In this document: positions 1-9,617 of the stretch, in pieces
Numbering within the stretch: position 1 is the stretch's first letter
How the letters are laid out: every line of letters starts with the position of its first letter
Assembly: GCA_036925085.1 (NCBI GenBank)
Contig: JAUPFP010000031.1
Coordinates: 2,962,469 to 3,026,468, forward strand
DNA: 64,000 nucleotides
Source of the DNA: Brachycybe producta
Taxonomy: Eukaryota > Arthropoda > Diplopoda > Playtdesmida > Andrognathidae
Direction of reading: 5' to 3'
Position numbers and translations under genes: made by a program
The notes under the pieces: generated by a model
Databases searched by the model: none
What the model saw: only the letters and a program-made list of their open reading frames with translations
What the model was told of the DNA's origin: nothing

Positions 1-13
1 CCCTTTCTCTCTC

Positions 14-53
<40 letters not shown>

Positions 54-60
54 CCCCCCC
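1..60. repeat. (CT)n/(C)n microsatellite
   Basis: An almost pure CT dinucleotide run is followed by a ten-base C run. The left end lies outside the window. Confidence 0.95.
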
Positions 61-142
61 AATGTATTGGCTAAAGTAGTTCAGATTAAAATCGTTTAAA
101 ATTAAATATTTAAAAAAAACACCAATGCAACACATTTAAAAC

Positions 143-600
143 TTAATGTGGTTTTAAAGAGTAAAAAAAACCTTCTTCGAACCTTCTTGATTATTTCTGT
201 CATTTTAGATGTAAAATGAAGAGAAAACTATGAAAGTCTTTTAGAAACTAGAAGGGTAGCTCAATCACTTAATGATGTTTTCACGTTGATATCTTTCAAA
301 ATAAACTTTTTATATAAGTATAAAAATCATCGAACTTTAAACAGAACGATATTTTTTTTATATTTTGTTCTATAAAAAAAGTTTACTTTGAAAGATATCA
401 ACACGAAAATACCCTTAAGTGATTGAACGACCCTTCTAGTTTCTAAAACACCTTCAAGTTTCCCTTCATTTTTGCACCTGAAAGACAGAATAATTTCATC
501 ACCACCAGACGGTGCCACTGCAGTGGCTATTATATGTTCTATAAGAGGTCCAATTTTAACCTTGAGAAAATTTATATTTTTTAAGCGAACGTTTTTTTTT
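143..600. mobile_element. Fold-B MITE with a Fold-J arm fragment
   Basis: The left arm reads TTTTAGAAACTAGAAGGGTA, CTCAATCACTTAA, then a core with ATATCTTTCAAAATAAACTT. The right arm is its reverse complement, ending in CTAAAACACCTTCAAG and a CTGAAAGACAGAATAA tail. From about 500 the sequence switches to a Fold-J arm (GCCACTGCAGTGGC, then AAGCGAACG). No coding potential was seen. The element is defined by comparison with more than twenty relatives in the window. Confidence 0.85.
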
Positions 601-629
601 CCCCACAAAGTTCGAATATCAGCTCTTCA

Positions 630-807
630 GGCCTTGTTTCCACTGGAGCGAAAATTTTAGTACTTTTTGAAAATTTCAACTGGTGAAAAATAGAAGAAAC
701 GTGGCCCTCCCCGTCCCCCTTCACTATCATAAGCAAAGACCACGTTTGTTCTATTTTTCACCAGTTGAAAAACTGTTCAAATTTTCGCCCCAATGGAAAC
801 ATGGCCT
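630..807. mobile_element. Fold-D foldback MITE
   Basis: An imperfect palindrome of about 178 bp. It opens with GGCCTTGTTTCCACTGG and closes with CCAATGGAAACATGGCC. The arms contain TTTCAACTGGTGAAAAATAG and its complement around a short C-rich centre. Five further copies occur in the window. Confidence 0.85.
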
Positions 808-814
808 CAGAAAC

Positions 815-1179
815 TACCTTAACAATATTTCTTAAACTAAACTTTGCCTGAAATGATTCAGTTTACTGTTTAAGGTGGCGTTAAACAGAGAAGAGGAGGG
901 GGGGGGGGGAAAGGAACAGGAAGGATGGAAACCAATTTCAACTGCAATTGGAGCGCATCCATTTAACTTCCGGTGTTTTTTTTTTCTTTCTAGTCTAGTC
1001 TTTCTATTTTCTTTTTCGGTATAGATCGAAACCATTGACCCTGTCTTAATCAATCCTTTTTTTTAAACCAATAATTTAACACCGAATAATTAAAAAAAAA
1101 TGCAGAATTGGAACCAATTAAATGAGATGATCACAAAGTTTTAATACTTTTATCTACAGAGTGTCCCATAATGCACTTT
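815..1179. other. Unassigned AT-rich spacer
   Basis: A TTTAAGGTGGCGTTAAA block at 867-883 looks like a Fold-B/J outer end. An 11-base G run near 900 and homopolymer tracts follow. I see no gene. Confidence 0.4.
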
Positions 1180-1890
1180 ATGGTGGCTGAATAGATATTT
1201 ATTCCAGGCAGTTAGAAATCGGGGAGAACTTCAGTTGGCTCCGCCCCTTTGTATGACGATCGGTAACTTCTAATTGGTTTGTTGGGTGGTTCGACGTTGA
1301 AAAGGGCGGAGAGCATGTGACATCAGACTACATAACCAACCAATTAGAAGTTGCCGGTCGTCATAAAAAGGGCGGAGCCAACTGACGTTCTCCCCGATTT
1401 CTAACTTGCCTGTATATTTATTAAGTTCACAACTCCTCCCTTTCCTGACAAAAACGTCAAGCAAACGTTTTTTAGAAACAACATTATGAAAAAATTGAAA
1501 TTGTTTTAAAAACTAGAATGGTCAAAAATTATGTTAAAAGTTTTTTTAATGGCAATATCTTAAAAAATAAACAATTTTATAGTTCAGTTTGAAAAATGAT
1601 CCGTTTTTTCATGTTTTTCTATTGAGATTTCATGACAAACTATTTTCGGCCCTTTTTTCCAAACTGTCATAAAAAGTTTATTTTGAAAGATATCATTATT
1701 AAAAATGTTTTAACATTATTGCCAACTATTCTAGTTTCTAAAACACTTTGAATTTTTTTTCGTAATACTTCTCCTGAAAAAAAAAACGTTCGCTTGAAAA
1801 ATATAAATTTTCCTCAAAACCACGAGGGGAAGCGGTACCACCTCCCATAGAACATAATGACAACTGCAGTGACGCCACCTGGTGGAGATA
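1180..1890. mobile_element. Fold-J element interrupted by Fold-A
   Basis: It starts with TGGTGGCTGAATAGATATTT. After the Fold-A insertion it continues with the family's AAAACGTCAAGCAAACG and TTCAGTTTGAAAAATGA core and the reverse arm (CACTTTGAATTTTTTTTCG). It ends near GACGCCACCTGGTGG, where it joins a Fold-B arm, so the right end is chimeric. Confidence 0.75.
1204..1413. mobile_element. Fold-A monomer, 9-bp target duplication
   Basis: A 210-bp palindrome beginning CCAGGCAGTTAGAAATCGGG and ending TTTCTAACTTGCCTGT. It is flanked by ATATTTATT at 1195-1203 and again at 1414-1422, an exact 9-bp duplication of a Fold-J sequence, so it inserted into Fold-J. Internal GGCGGAG, ATTGG and TGACATCA sites are mirrored about the centre. 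Confidence 0.92.
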
Positions 1891-2091
1891 AAATTATTCT
1901 GTCTTTCAGATGAAAAATGAAGAGAAACTTGAATGTGTTTTAGAAACTAGAAATGTAGCACAAATCACTTAAGGTTATTTTCATGTTGATATCTTTTAAA
2001 ATAAACTTTTTATGTCAACTTTGAAAGATATCAAAATGCAAAAAAAAAAAATACCCTTAAAGATGATTGAGCTACCCTTCTAGTTTCTAAC
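1891..2091. mobile_element. Fold-B MITE
   Basis: It contains CTGTCTTTCAGATGAAAAAT, the TTTTAGAAACTAGAA left arm, the ATATCTTTTAAAATAAACTT core, and the inverse arm ending CTACCCTTCTAGTTTCTAA. Confidence 0.8.
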
Positions 2092-2753
2092 ATAAATTTA
2101 ATTTATATTTAAGCGTTAAAAAAGAGTTCGGAAACAAATCAACTCTGTTCAAGAAACCAAATCTTAAAAAAAAGTTTCAACCGGAAAAAAAAAATGAATG
2201 AAAAAAAAAAAAGCAAAAGCGGCCCCTTGATACTTCCCTGCAATGCATTGAAAAAACCTTTTTGTTTTGTTTTTCGCAGACAAAAAACCATGTTAAAAAT
2301 AACATGTTAAATGGTAACAACATGGTAATAAAATGTCATTTATTACAGACACACACACCCACCCAAACAGAGATAATATTATTATTCAAAACAGGACCCA
2401 TAATAATAATAATAGACAATGAAACCTTTTTTTGTGTTTTTATTATTTGCAGAAATTTCCATTTTCTCACATCATCATCATCATCTCCTGAAACACTAAA
2501 CAACAACAACACACACCTTATAAAAATTCACACCTGTGGGAAAACATTATTAACATCACTGTTGTTGTTGTTGTTGAACAACAAACAACAACAAAAAAAC
2601 CCTTTCATTAACAGGATCCATGTTTAAAGGAACCCAAAAAAAAGTAAAAATGAAAATGAATCGCAGGTTTTGAAAAGTAAATTACTTTTTTTTTTCAAAA
2701 TAAATCTGTAATTTCATATTTCTTTTAAAACTTTTTAATTTGTAATTGCAAAC
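2092..2753. other. Unassigned spacer with microsatellites
   Basis: The region is A/T-rich and includes (CATCAT)n near 2475 and GTT repeats facing AAC repeats near 2562-2600. An open frame at 2262-2627 is low complexity (poly N, L, I and S) and shows no recognisable domain, so I do not call it. Confidence 0.4.
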
Positions 2754-3328
2754 TTACAAATCGAAAGTTGCAATCCGTAGGTTGCAAATCGAAAGTTGCA
2801 ATCCGTAGGTTGCAAATCGAAAGTTGCAATCCGTAGGTTGCAAATCGAAAGTTGCAATCCGTAGGTTGCAAATCGAAAGTTGCAATCCGTAGGTTGCAAA
2901 TCGAAAGTTGCAATCCGTAGGTTGCAAATCGAAAGTTGCAATCCGTAGGTTGCAAATCGAAAGTTGCAATCCGTAGGTTGCAAATCGAAAGTTGCAATCC
3001 GTAGGTTGCAAATCGAAAGTTGCAAATCGAAAGTTGCAAATCGAAAGTTGCAATCCGTAGGTTGCAAATCGAAAGTTGCAATCCGTAGGTTGCAAATCGA
3101 AAGTTGCAATCCGTAGGTTGCAAATCGAAAGTTGCAAATCGAAAGTTGCAAATCGAAAGTTGCAAATCGAAAGTTGCAAATCGAAAGTTGCAAATCGAAA
3201 GTTGCAATCCGTAGGTTGCAAATCGAAAGTTGCAATCCGTAGGTTGCAAATCGAAAGTTGCAATCCGTAGGTTGCAAATCGAAAGTTGCAAATCGGCAAG
3301 TTGCAACTGGAAAAGTTGCAAATCGTCA
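2754..3328. repeat. 14-bp/28-bp tandem satellite
   Basis: Two 14-bp monomers, GTTGCAATCCGTAG and GTTGCAAATCGAAA, alternate to form a 28-bp higher-order unit. In two places (about 3008-3050 and 3120-3205) the second monomer repeats alone. About 40 monomers are present, decaying to variants at the right end. Because 14 is not a multiple of three and the units lack stops, all minus frames stay open. This gives long artefactual open frames. Confidence 0.97.
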
Positions 3329-3383
3329 CTCACAGATTGAGAAACATTTATTTGATATTGCATAAAAATTTGAGCCTCTAATA
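3329..3383. mobile_element. Fold-I right-end fragment
   Basis: CACAGATTGAGAAACATTTA followed by TATTGCATAAAAATTTGAGC matches the right terminus of the complete Fold-I at 17579-17918. The satellite therefore abuts, or replaced, the interior of a Fold-I copy. Confidence 0.6.
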
Positions 3384-3839
3384 TTTCCTTCATTGACTTA
3401 ATTTAAAAAAAATGTTATCGATATGTCCAGTAGGTGGCGCTCGCTCTACTCTCTACCCACCCATCCCACCCTTTTTTTTTTTTTTTTTAAAAAAAAAGGG
3501 ATCTTAACATAATATACAACAACACACACACAAAAGACAGTTGAGTTTATTTTCATTTTCTAACATCTTCCATTTTGAGAGATATTTTTACGGGAAGGAG
3601 GTCAATGGACGTCTCTTTTTTTTTTTACTTTTCTCGTGTCTTATTTATAGGAACACGTTTTCCATGTTTTTCAACACTTATTTCTCTTCTTTTTCTCAAA
3701 ACAAGACTAGAAAGAAAAAATCAGACAGTAGGCGAAATGAAACTATTTTCGGAGTACCATTTCGTCTAAAGCTTTTTTTTTAAAAAATTTAAGATATTTC
3801 AATATTTACGGTTGATTTTGAAACAGCGAAAATAAACTT
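3384..3839. other. Unassigned spacer with a CTCF-like site
   Basis: It contains CCAGTAGGTGGCGC at 3427-3440, which fits the bilaterian CTCF core consensus, poly-T/poly-A runs near 3472-3497, and a short Phe/Ser-rich open frame without domain signals. No gene is called. Confidence 0.4.
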
Positions 3840-4366
3840 TCTAAAACAACTTTCAATTTCTTATTAAGTAATCCATTTACTCCTCTAGTTTTTAAAACTA
3901 TTTCAAATTTCTTCTTAAGTAATTCATATACTCTTCTAGTTTCTAAATTCTTTTCAATTTTTTAAGTGATTCAGTTTACTTTTCTAGTTTTTAAAACCCT
4001 TTCAATTTCTTCTTAAGCCATCCATTTACTCCTCTAGTTTTTAAAACCATTTCAAATTTCTTCTTAAGTGATTCATATACTCTTCTAGTATCTAACTTCT
4101 TTTCAATTTCTTAAGTGATTCAATTTACTCTTCTAGTTTCTAAATTCTTTTCAATTTTTTAAGTGATTCAATTTACTCCTCTAGTTTTTAAAATCCTTTC
4201 AATTTTTTAAGTGATAAAATTACTCCTCTAGTTTTTAAAACCATTTCAAATTTCTTCTTAAGTGATTCATATACTCTTCTAGTTTCTAACTTCTTTTCAA
4301 TTTCTTAAGTGATCCATTTTTACTCTTCTAGTTTTTAAAACCATTTCAATTTTTTTAAGTAATTAC
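3840..4366. repeat. Diverged tandem array of a Fold-B right arm
   Basis: About ten degenerate copies of a 47-60 bp unit of the form CTCTTCTAGTTTTTAAAACC, TTTCAAATTTCTTCTTAAGT, GATTCATTTA. The unit matches the Fold-B terminal arm in reverse orientation to the array at 5646-6490. Units vary in length and base content, so this array is older. Confidence 0.85.
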
Positions 4367-4620
4367 AATTTAAGAGACACATGAGAAAGTGTTTTACAAA
4401 CTAGAAGGGTAGCTCAATCACTTAAGAGGGTATTTTTCAATGTTTGATATCTTTCAAAATAAACTTTTTAAATAAACAATTAAAAAATATTGTCTACTTA
4501 AAAGTGGTGCTTGTTTTTAACTTTTTAATTTGAAATAAAAAGTTTATTTTGAACGATATCATCAATATGAAAATGACATTAAGCGATTCAACTACCCTTC
4601 TAGTTTCTAACAACTTCCCC
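4367..4620. mobile_element. Fold-B MITE
   Basis: It has both arms (TTACAAACTAGAAGGGTAGC and CTACCCTTCTAGTTTCTAAC), ATATCTTTCAAAATAAACTT and its complement. It directly follows the degenerate arm array. Confidence 0.82.
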
Positions 4621-5115
4621 CCAAAAAATAGGAAAAAAATATAAAAATTGTTTAAAACTTACTTGCGGTAAGAATTATTTACATCACAATAAATAAAATC
4701 CATAATTTTGGCATTTTTAAATATTTTATAATTAATTAAACATAATTAAACTTAATTAAAAAAAACACATCCATAATCTATATATATTTGTATTTGTATA
4801 GCAATTATCACTGAATAAATATATAAATATATTCTAAGACCAGTCCTCAATCAACAATACGAAATGAATGAGACTCGCGGTAAAAGTGTGGTTTCCATTC
4901 GGCAACATTTAAACAGAAAACATCATCGAAAGATTAAACTGACATTCAAGCTAAAGCCAGCCAATCAGATGAGGCTTGTCATCAGGTACAGTGACGTCAC
5001 TGACATTGTGAGTGTTGTCATTCATGATTGCGGACGAGTTTATTTGAGAAGATTGAAATGGGGGAGGAGGGGAAGGTAATTTTCAAAATATAACAATTTT
5101 TAACACGTACGTTAT
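4621..5115. other. Unassigned AT-rich spacer
   Basis: Homopolymer-rich DNA with a somewhat more GC-balanced block at 4860-5080. That block holds a 71-codon open frame with no recognisable motif. I do not support a gene here. Confidence 0.35.
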
Positions 5116-5322
5116 ACACGCAATTAGAAATCGGGACGAACACAAGTTGGCTCCGCCCCTTTTTATGACGAAGGCAACTTCTAATTGGTTGGTTATGTAG
5201 TCTGACGTCACATGCTCCGCTTTATTCAACGTCGAACCACATAACTAACCAATTAGAAGTTGCCGGTCGTCATAAAAAGGGGCGGAGCCAACTTGTATTC
5301 GTCCCGATTTCTAATTGCCTGT
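5116..5322. mobile_element. Fold-A monomer
   Basis: A 207-bp palindrome with the A-type end (GCAATTAGAAATCGGGACGA). Flanks GTACGTTAT (5107-5115) and GTACGAGAT (5323-5331) agree at seven of nine bases, consistent with a decayed 9-bp target duplication. TGACGTCA, ATTGG and GGCGG sites are internal. Confidence 0.9.
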
Positions 5323-5645
5323 GTACGAGATTCTCTCTCCTTGTGTCGTCCCCCTTTTACTAAAACTACATTAAGCAAAATCAATATCATTCTTAATGGG
5401 GTTTTGTGTTTCTCTCTTTTGTTTTTGCATTAAAAATGATAAAAATCCCCTCCTCTTTCTATTATATTATATTTATATCATGACATCATGATAAGAATTA
5501 AAATAGACAATACACTTAGTAATATATACCAAGTGGGAATATCGCTTAACACGAAATTGAATATTTTTTCGTGATATGAACGGCTGATTTTTCGAACTCT
5601 TTGATTATTCTGTCTTTTAGAAGAACAAAATATTATTTAAGCGAA
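5323..5645. other. Unassigned spacer
   Basis: AT-rich. A short TTAACACGAAATTG/TTTCGTG stretch near 5547-5570 resembles the TTCGTGTTA repeat field at 61.8-62.5 kb. No gene is seen. Confidence 0.35.
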
Positions 5646-6490
5646 GGCAAGAGTGTTTTTAGAAACTAGAAGAGTAAACGGAGCCACTTAAAAAGATATT
5701 GAAAGCATTTTAGAAACTAGAAGAGTAAATGGGGGCCACTTAAGAAGAAATTGAAAGCGTTTTAGAAACTAGAAGAGTAAACGGGGGTCACTTAAGAAGA
5801 AATTGAAAGCGTTTTAGAAACTAGAAGAGTAAATGGGGGCCACTTAAGAAGAAATTGAAAGCGTTTTAGAAACTAGAAGAGTAAATGGGGGCCACTTAAG
5901 AAGAAATTGAAAGCATTTTAGAAACTAGAAGAGTAAATGGGGGCCACTTAAGAAGAAATTGAAAGCGTTTTAGAAACTAGAAGAGTAAATGGGGGCCACT
6001 TAAGAAGAAATTGAAAGCATTTTAGAAACTAGAAGAGTAAATGGGGGCCACTTAAGAAGAAATTGAAAGCATTTTAGAAACTAGAAGAGTAAATGGGGGC
6101 CACTTAAGAAGAAATTGAAAGCGTTTTAGAAACTAGAAGAGTAAATGGGGGCCACTTAAGAAGAAATTGAAAGCGTTTTAGAAACTAGAAGAGTAAATGG
6201 GGGCCACTTAAGAAGAAATTGAAAGCATTTTAGAAACTAGAAGAGTAAATGGGGGCCACTTAAGAAGAAATTGAAAGCGTTTTAGAAACTAGAAGAGTAA
6301 ACGAGGCCACTTAAGAAGAAATTGAAAGCATTTTAGAAACTAGAAGAGTAAATGGGGGCCACTTAAGAAGAAATTGAAAGCATTTTAGAAACTAGAAGAG
6401 TAAATGGGGGCCACTTAAGAAGAAATTGAAAGCATTTTAGAAACTAGAAGAGTAAATGGGGGTCACTTAAGAAGAAATTGAAAGCATTTT
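5646..6490. repeat. 52-bp satellite derived from a Fold-B arm
   Basis: About sixteen nearly identical 52-bp units of the form GAAAGCRTTTTAGAAACTAG, AAGAGTAAATGGGGGCCACT, TAAGAAGAAATT. The unit is the Fold-B arm from AGAAACTAGAAG to CACTTAAG. The commonest variation is a C-G/C-A toggle in GCGTTTT versus GCATTTT. The last unit runs into a Fold-B core (CTTTCAAAATAAACTTTTTA), showing its source. Confidence 0.96.
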
Positions 6491-6544
6491 AGAAACTAGA
6501 AGGGTTTTCATGTTGATTACTTTCAAAATAAACTTTTTATTATA
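6491..6544. mobile_element. Fold-B core fragment
   Basis: AGAAACTAGAAGGGTTTTCA and TTTCAAAATAAACTTTTTAT continue from the satellite. The opposite arm is missing. Confidence 0.7.
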
Positions 6545-6660
6545 GTAATTGAAGCTCTTAAGTACAGTCTGCGCCCTCTATTGGCCACACTCAGTTTTGG
6601 CACCAAACGCTCCCATAAGAACAGCTCTTAGTTGATTTACCCTCTGTACAAGGAAATAAC
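6545..6660 (-). mobile_element. Fold-K fragment with CTCF-like site
   Basis: The reverse complement of the left part of Fold-K at 59.1 and 60.7 kb: GCGCCCTCTATTGGCCACAC, then CTTAGTTGATTTACCCTCTG. The inverse of the GCGCCCTCTATTGG box (6571-6584) is one mismatch from the CTCF core consensus. Confidence 0.65.
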
Positions 6661-6852
6661 TTTTTATATTAAAACCCTCACTTTTTGGCAATTCATTGTA
6701 CCATAAAAATATCTCTTAAAAATGTTTCAAAATTTACAATATATTATTTTATAAATATGTTACCGTCAATCTGCAGAATCAGTGATTCTGCAGATTTCTT
6801 AGGCAATCTGCAAAACCATCAAATTGCTAAAGAGAATGTCCAAAGAACTGTT

Positions 6853-7144
6853 ATACCTAGTACACAGCTGATAATTTAAATGCATTTAAATAATGTGTTC
6901 TACAGAGCCCTGTGAAGGACAAACAAACAATATGACGCATTCAATTTATTCAGTTAATTAATCTGAAAATATTGAGTTAATTAACTTAAATATATAAAAT
7001 ATTGATTTAGTATTTCAATTTTTAAAATATTAATAATAAAGTCAATTTTAATTTGGTGTTTATGTCCTTAACTGGATTCCGTATAATTCACCTAAACACA
7101 TTTAATTTGAATTCATTTAACTCATGTGTGTGTGTACAAGGTAT
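6853..7144 (+). mobile_element. Fold-C MITE (nested in Fold-F)
   Basis: Ends ATACCTAGTACACA and TGTGTGTACAAGGTAT are inverted repeats. The interior holds the family-typical ACAGAGCCCTGTGAAGGACA, AATTTATTCAGTTAATTAA and TCCTTAACTGGATTCCGTAT. It is about 290 bp and non-coding. Confidence 0.88.
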
Positions 7145-7640
7145 CAGGAATTTTGAACATTGCCTAAAGTTAAAAATTCTGCACATTACCTAAAATTTTA
7201 GCACGCCATTGTGCACATTGCTAGTTTTTTTGCAAATTTCCTAGTGGTCCAAGGCATTCTTCATAAAGACTAAATGTGTTTTTTTTTTTGCAATTTAGTT
7301 GATTATTTGCACTTTTGCATGGTTGTTTGCTGAATTTGCATATTGCCTGTTTAATGTAAGCTTTATGCACATTGTCTAAAAGAGTAGGTATTCTACACAT
7401 TGTCTAAAAGAGTAGGTATTCTACACATTGTCTAAAAAAATAGGTATTCTACACATTGTCTAAAAGAATAGGTATTCTACACATTGTCTAAAAGACTAAG
7501 TATTCTACACATTGTCTAAAAAAGTAGGTATTCTACACATTGTCTAAAAAAGTAGGTATTCTACACATTGTCTAAAAGAGTAGGTATTCTACACATTGTC
7601 TAGTGTTTTAGACTTTATGCAAATTGTCTGTTTTAGTAAA
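7145..7640. repeat. 28-bp tandem array
   Basis: The clear part, 7375-7610, is about eight copies of CTAAAAGAGTAGGTATTCTA plus CACATTGT. From 7145 the same theme (TCTGCACATTACCTAAAAT, GCACATTGC) is present in degenerate form. The array is built from the CTGCAnATTGCCTA motif of Fold-F itself, so it probably arose by internal expansion. Confidence 0.88.
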
Positions 7641-7755
7641 TCTGCAAATTCTTTAAAATAATTGAATTTTGCTGAGTCATTAGCAATTTGGTTGTTTTGC
7701 AGATTGCTTAGGCAATCTGCAGATTGACCGATTCCACAGATTGCCAGTAACATAT

Positions 7756-8328
7756 ATATATAAATATAAAAGTGAAATATATTTTCCAGTTGAATTGTTA
7801 TAAAAAGAAGACAAAAAAAAAAACTTCAAAGAGCAACAAAAAAAAATTGTAGATAAATAAAAATTGCAAAAAAAAAAAAATTATTTTACCACAAATTTTA
7901 AGTAACTTGAAAATTGCAACAAAATAATTAACCATTACAAGAAAAATTATTTTTAAAAAACCCCCAATTGCATTCAAATTTTTGATAAATGATATAATGG
8001 GTCAATGGCTGGAAAACCACAGATGACCATCTCTCTTTATCTCATTTATCTCACTTATTTTATCTCAATTTTATCTCAATGAAAAATCATCATCACCACA
8101 ACCTTTTGATCCATTCAATTTTTTTACTAAAAAAAAATTACAATCAAAAACCATCTCGAGAAGAAATCTCAACGAAACGAATTTGCATTAAAAATCTTTA
8201 AAATCACTTTCTGTTTTTATAAAACTTTAAAACTACGGGATAGATCACACATGCAGAAAAAAATAAATAAATTTATAACAGAATAAAAAAAGGAGTTATC
8301 TCATTTGAATACAATTTAAAACCGATTT
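7756..8328. other. Unassigned AT-rich spacer
   Basis: Poly-A rich, with a run of TATCTCA words at 8035-8080 like those in the 27.5-29 kb satellites. No gene is seen. Confidence 0.35.
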
Positions 8329-8670
8329 AAGGTGGTTTTAAAGTGTAAACACGCTTCTTTTTCAGAAGAGAAACTTGTGTTTTAGAAACTAGAAGGGTAA
8401 GATAGCTCAATCATTTAAAGGGCTGATATTGATGTTGATATCTTTCAAAATAAGCTTTTTATGTCAGTTTGAATATGATAAATCTTTAAGCAGATGGTAT
8501 TTTTTTTTTAATTTTTGTCTATAAAAAGTTCATTTTGAAAGATATCAAAGATAAAAATAGCTTTAAGAGTGATTGAGCTACCCTTCTAGTTTCTAAAAAC
8601 ACTTTCTAGTTTCTCTTAATTTTTTGTGCTCCTGAATGACAAAACAATCAAGAGTTTGAAATTCCGTTTT
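8329..8670. mobile_element. Complete Fold-B MITE
   Basis: It starts with the outer end TTTAAGGTGGTTTTAAAGTG and CTTTTTCAGAAGAG. Both arms (TTTTAGAAACTAGAAGGGTA and CTACCCTTCTAGTTTCTAAA) surround the ATATCTTTCAAAATAAGCTT core. It ends in the ACAATCAAGAGTTTGAAATT tail. Confidence 0.85.
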
Positions 8671-8989
8671 TCATAAAAAAAAACATTTTCAGCTAAGCGC
8701 TTAGAAAGCCTACAATGTATGAGGCGCCTTTCTCGTCAAAAATATAAATTTAATTTTTTTATGAAATTGATTTTTTGACATGAATGGCACCTCATTATTA
8801 TGTTAAATAAGCGGAGGGTTTGTTTTCCTTGCAATTTTGTTCTGTTTATGTTTATTTCCGCGGTAAAAAAAATATTTATAAAACCCTTTATAAAACGGAA
8901 ACCTGCTGAAATCACACAGGGTTCCGTTTTAGCCAGGTTTTTAATTGAATTATAAGAAAAATAGATCCGGGTTATTTTTTTGTTGGTAA

Positions 8990-9180
8990 GGGCCTTGTTT
9001 CCATTGGAGTGAAAATTTGAACTTTTTTGGAAAATTTCAACTGGTGAAAAATAGACGACACGTGACAACCCACCACCTATTCACTATCATAGGCGGGGGG
9101 GGTGGCACGCGTCGTCTATTTTTCACCAGTTGAAATTTTCCAAAAAGTTGAAATTTTCACTCCCAATGGAAACAAGGCCT
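8990..9180. mobile_element. Fold-D foldback MITE
   Basis: GGCCTTGTTTCCATTGGAGT at the left and CCCAATGGAAACAAGGCC at the right, with GGAAAATTTCAACTGGTGAA and its complement around a C/G-rich centre. The sequence before it (8671-8989) is unassigned. Confidence 0.9.
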
Positions 9181-9374
9181 TAAAAATATGAAGCAACTTT
9201 TTTTTTTGTGCTTTTTCCAAATGTATTAATATCTTACATGTGTTTGTATGGAGAGGAAATGATCGATTAGTGACGTCTGGTCATGACGTCGTTATGCCTC
9301 TGTCTTATAATTGGACAGCTCAAATTAAAGATAGAAGAGTTTCCGGAAACGATCACAGAAATATAATCGAAAAT

Positions 9375-9413
<39 letters not shown>

Positions 9414-9617
9414 ATCGTATTTTCGACTATGCAATGAAGAAAAAAAAACGTTTAACACTAAGAACGGATAAGACAAAATATATCTTCGCTCTCTTGTCCA
9501 ATAAAATAAAAGTTCTTTTAACACGATTTTAACCTTTTTTTTTTCTTTGGAGGAACCCTTGAAATATTTCGTCAAATCTCGAGGAACCGGCCCTCCTACC
9601 TGGTTGACACATATTAG
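9181..9617. other. Unassigned spacer with (GA)n
   Basis: It includes two TGACGTC words near 9271-9290, a (GA)n run at 9378-9408 and a more balanced block to 9600. Short open frames on both strands show no domain I recognise. Confidence 0.35.

Larger units (their letters stand above)
6755..7755. mobile_element. Fold-F element carrying Fold-C and a 28-bp array
   Basis: The left end ATATGTTACCGTCAATCTGC is matched inversely at the right by GCAGATTGACCGATTCC and GCCAGTAACATAT. Two smaller Fold-F copies (45.5 and 54.3 kb) are compact palindromes. This one has grown to about 1 kb because its left half holds a Fold-C insertion and its right half a tandem array. Confidence 0.8.

Noticed and set aside
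2754-3328. Possible CRISPR-like array
   Set aside because: There are no unique spacers. It is a direct tandem satellite in eukaryotic DNA.
2725-3393. Long minus-strand open frames of up to 222 codons
   Set aside because: They translate the 14-bp satellite in all three frames. The unit lacks stop codons, so open length carries no coding information.
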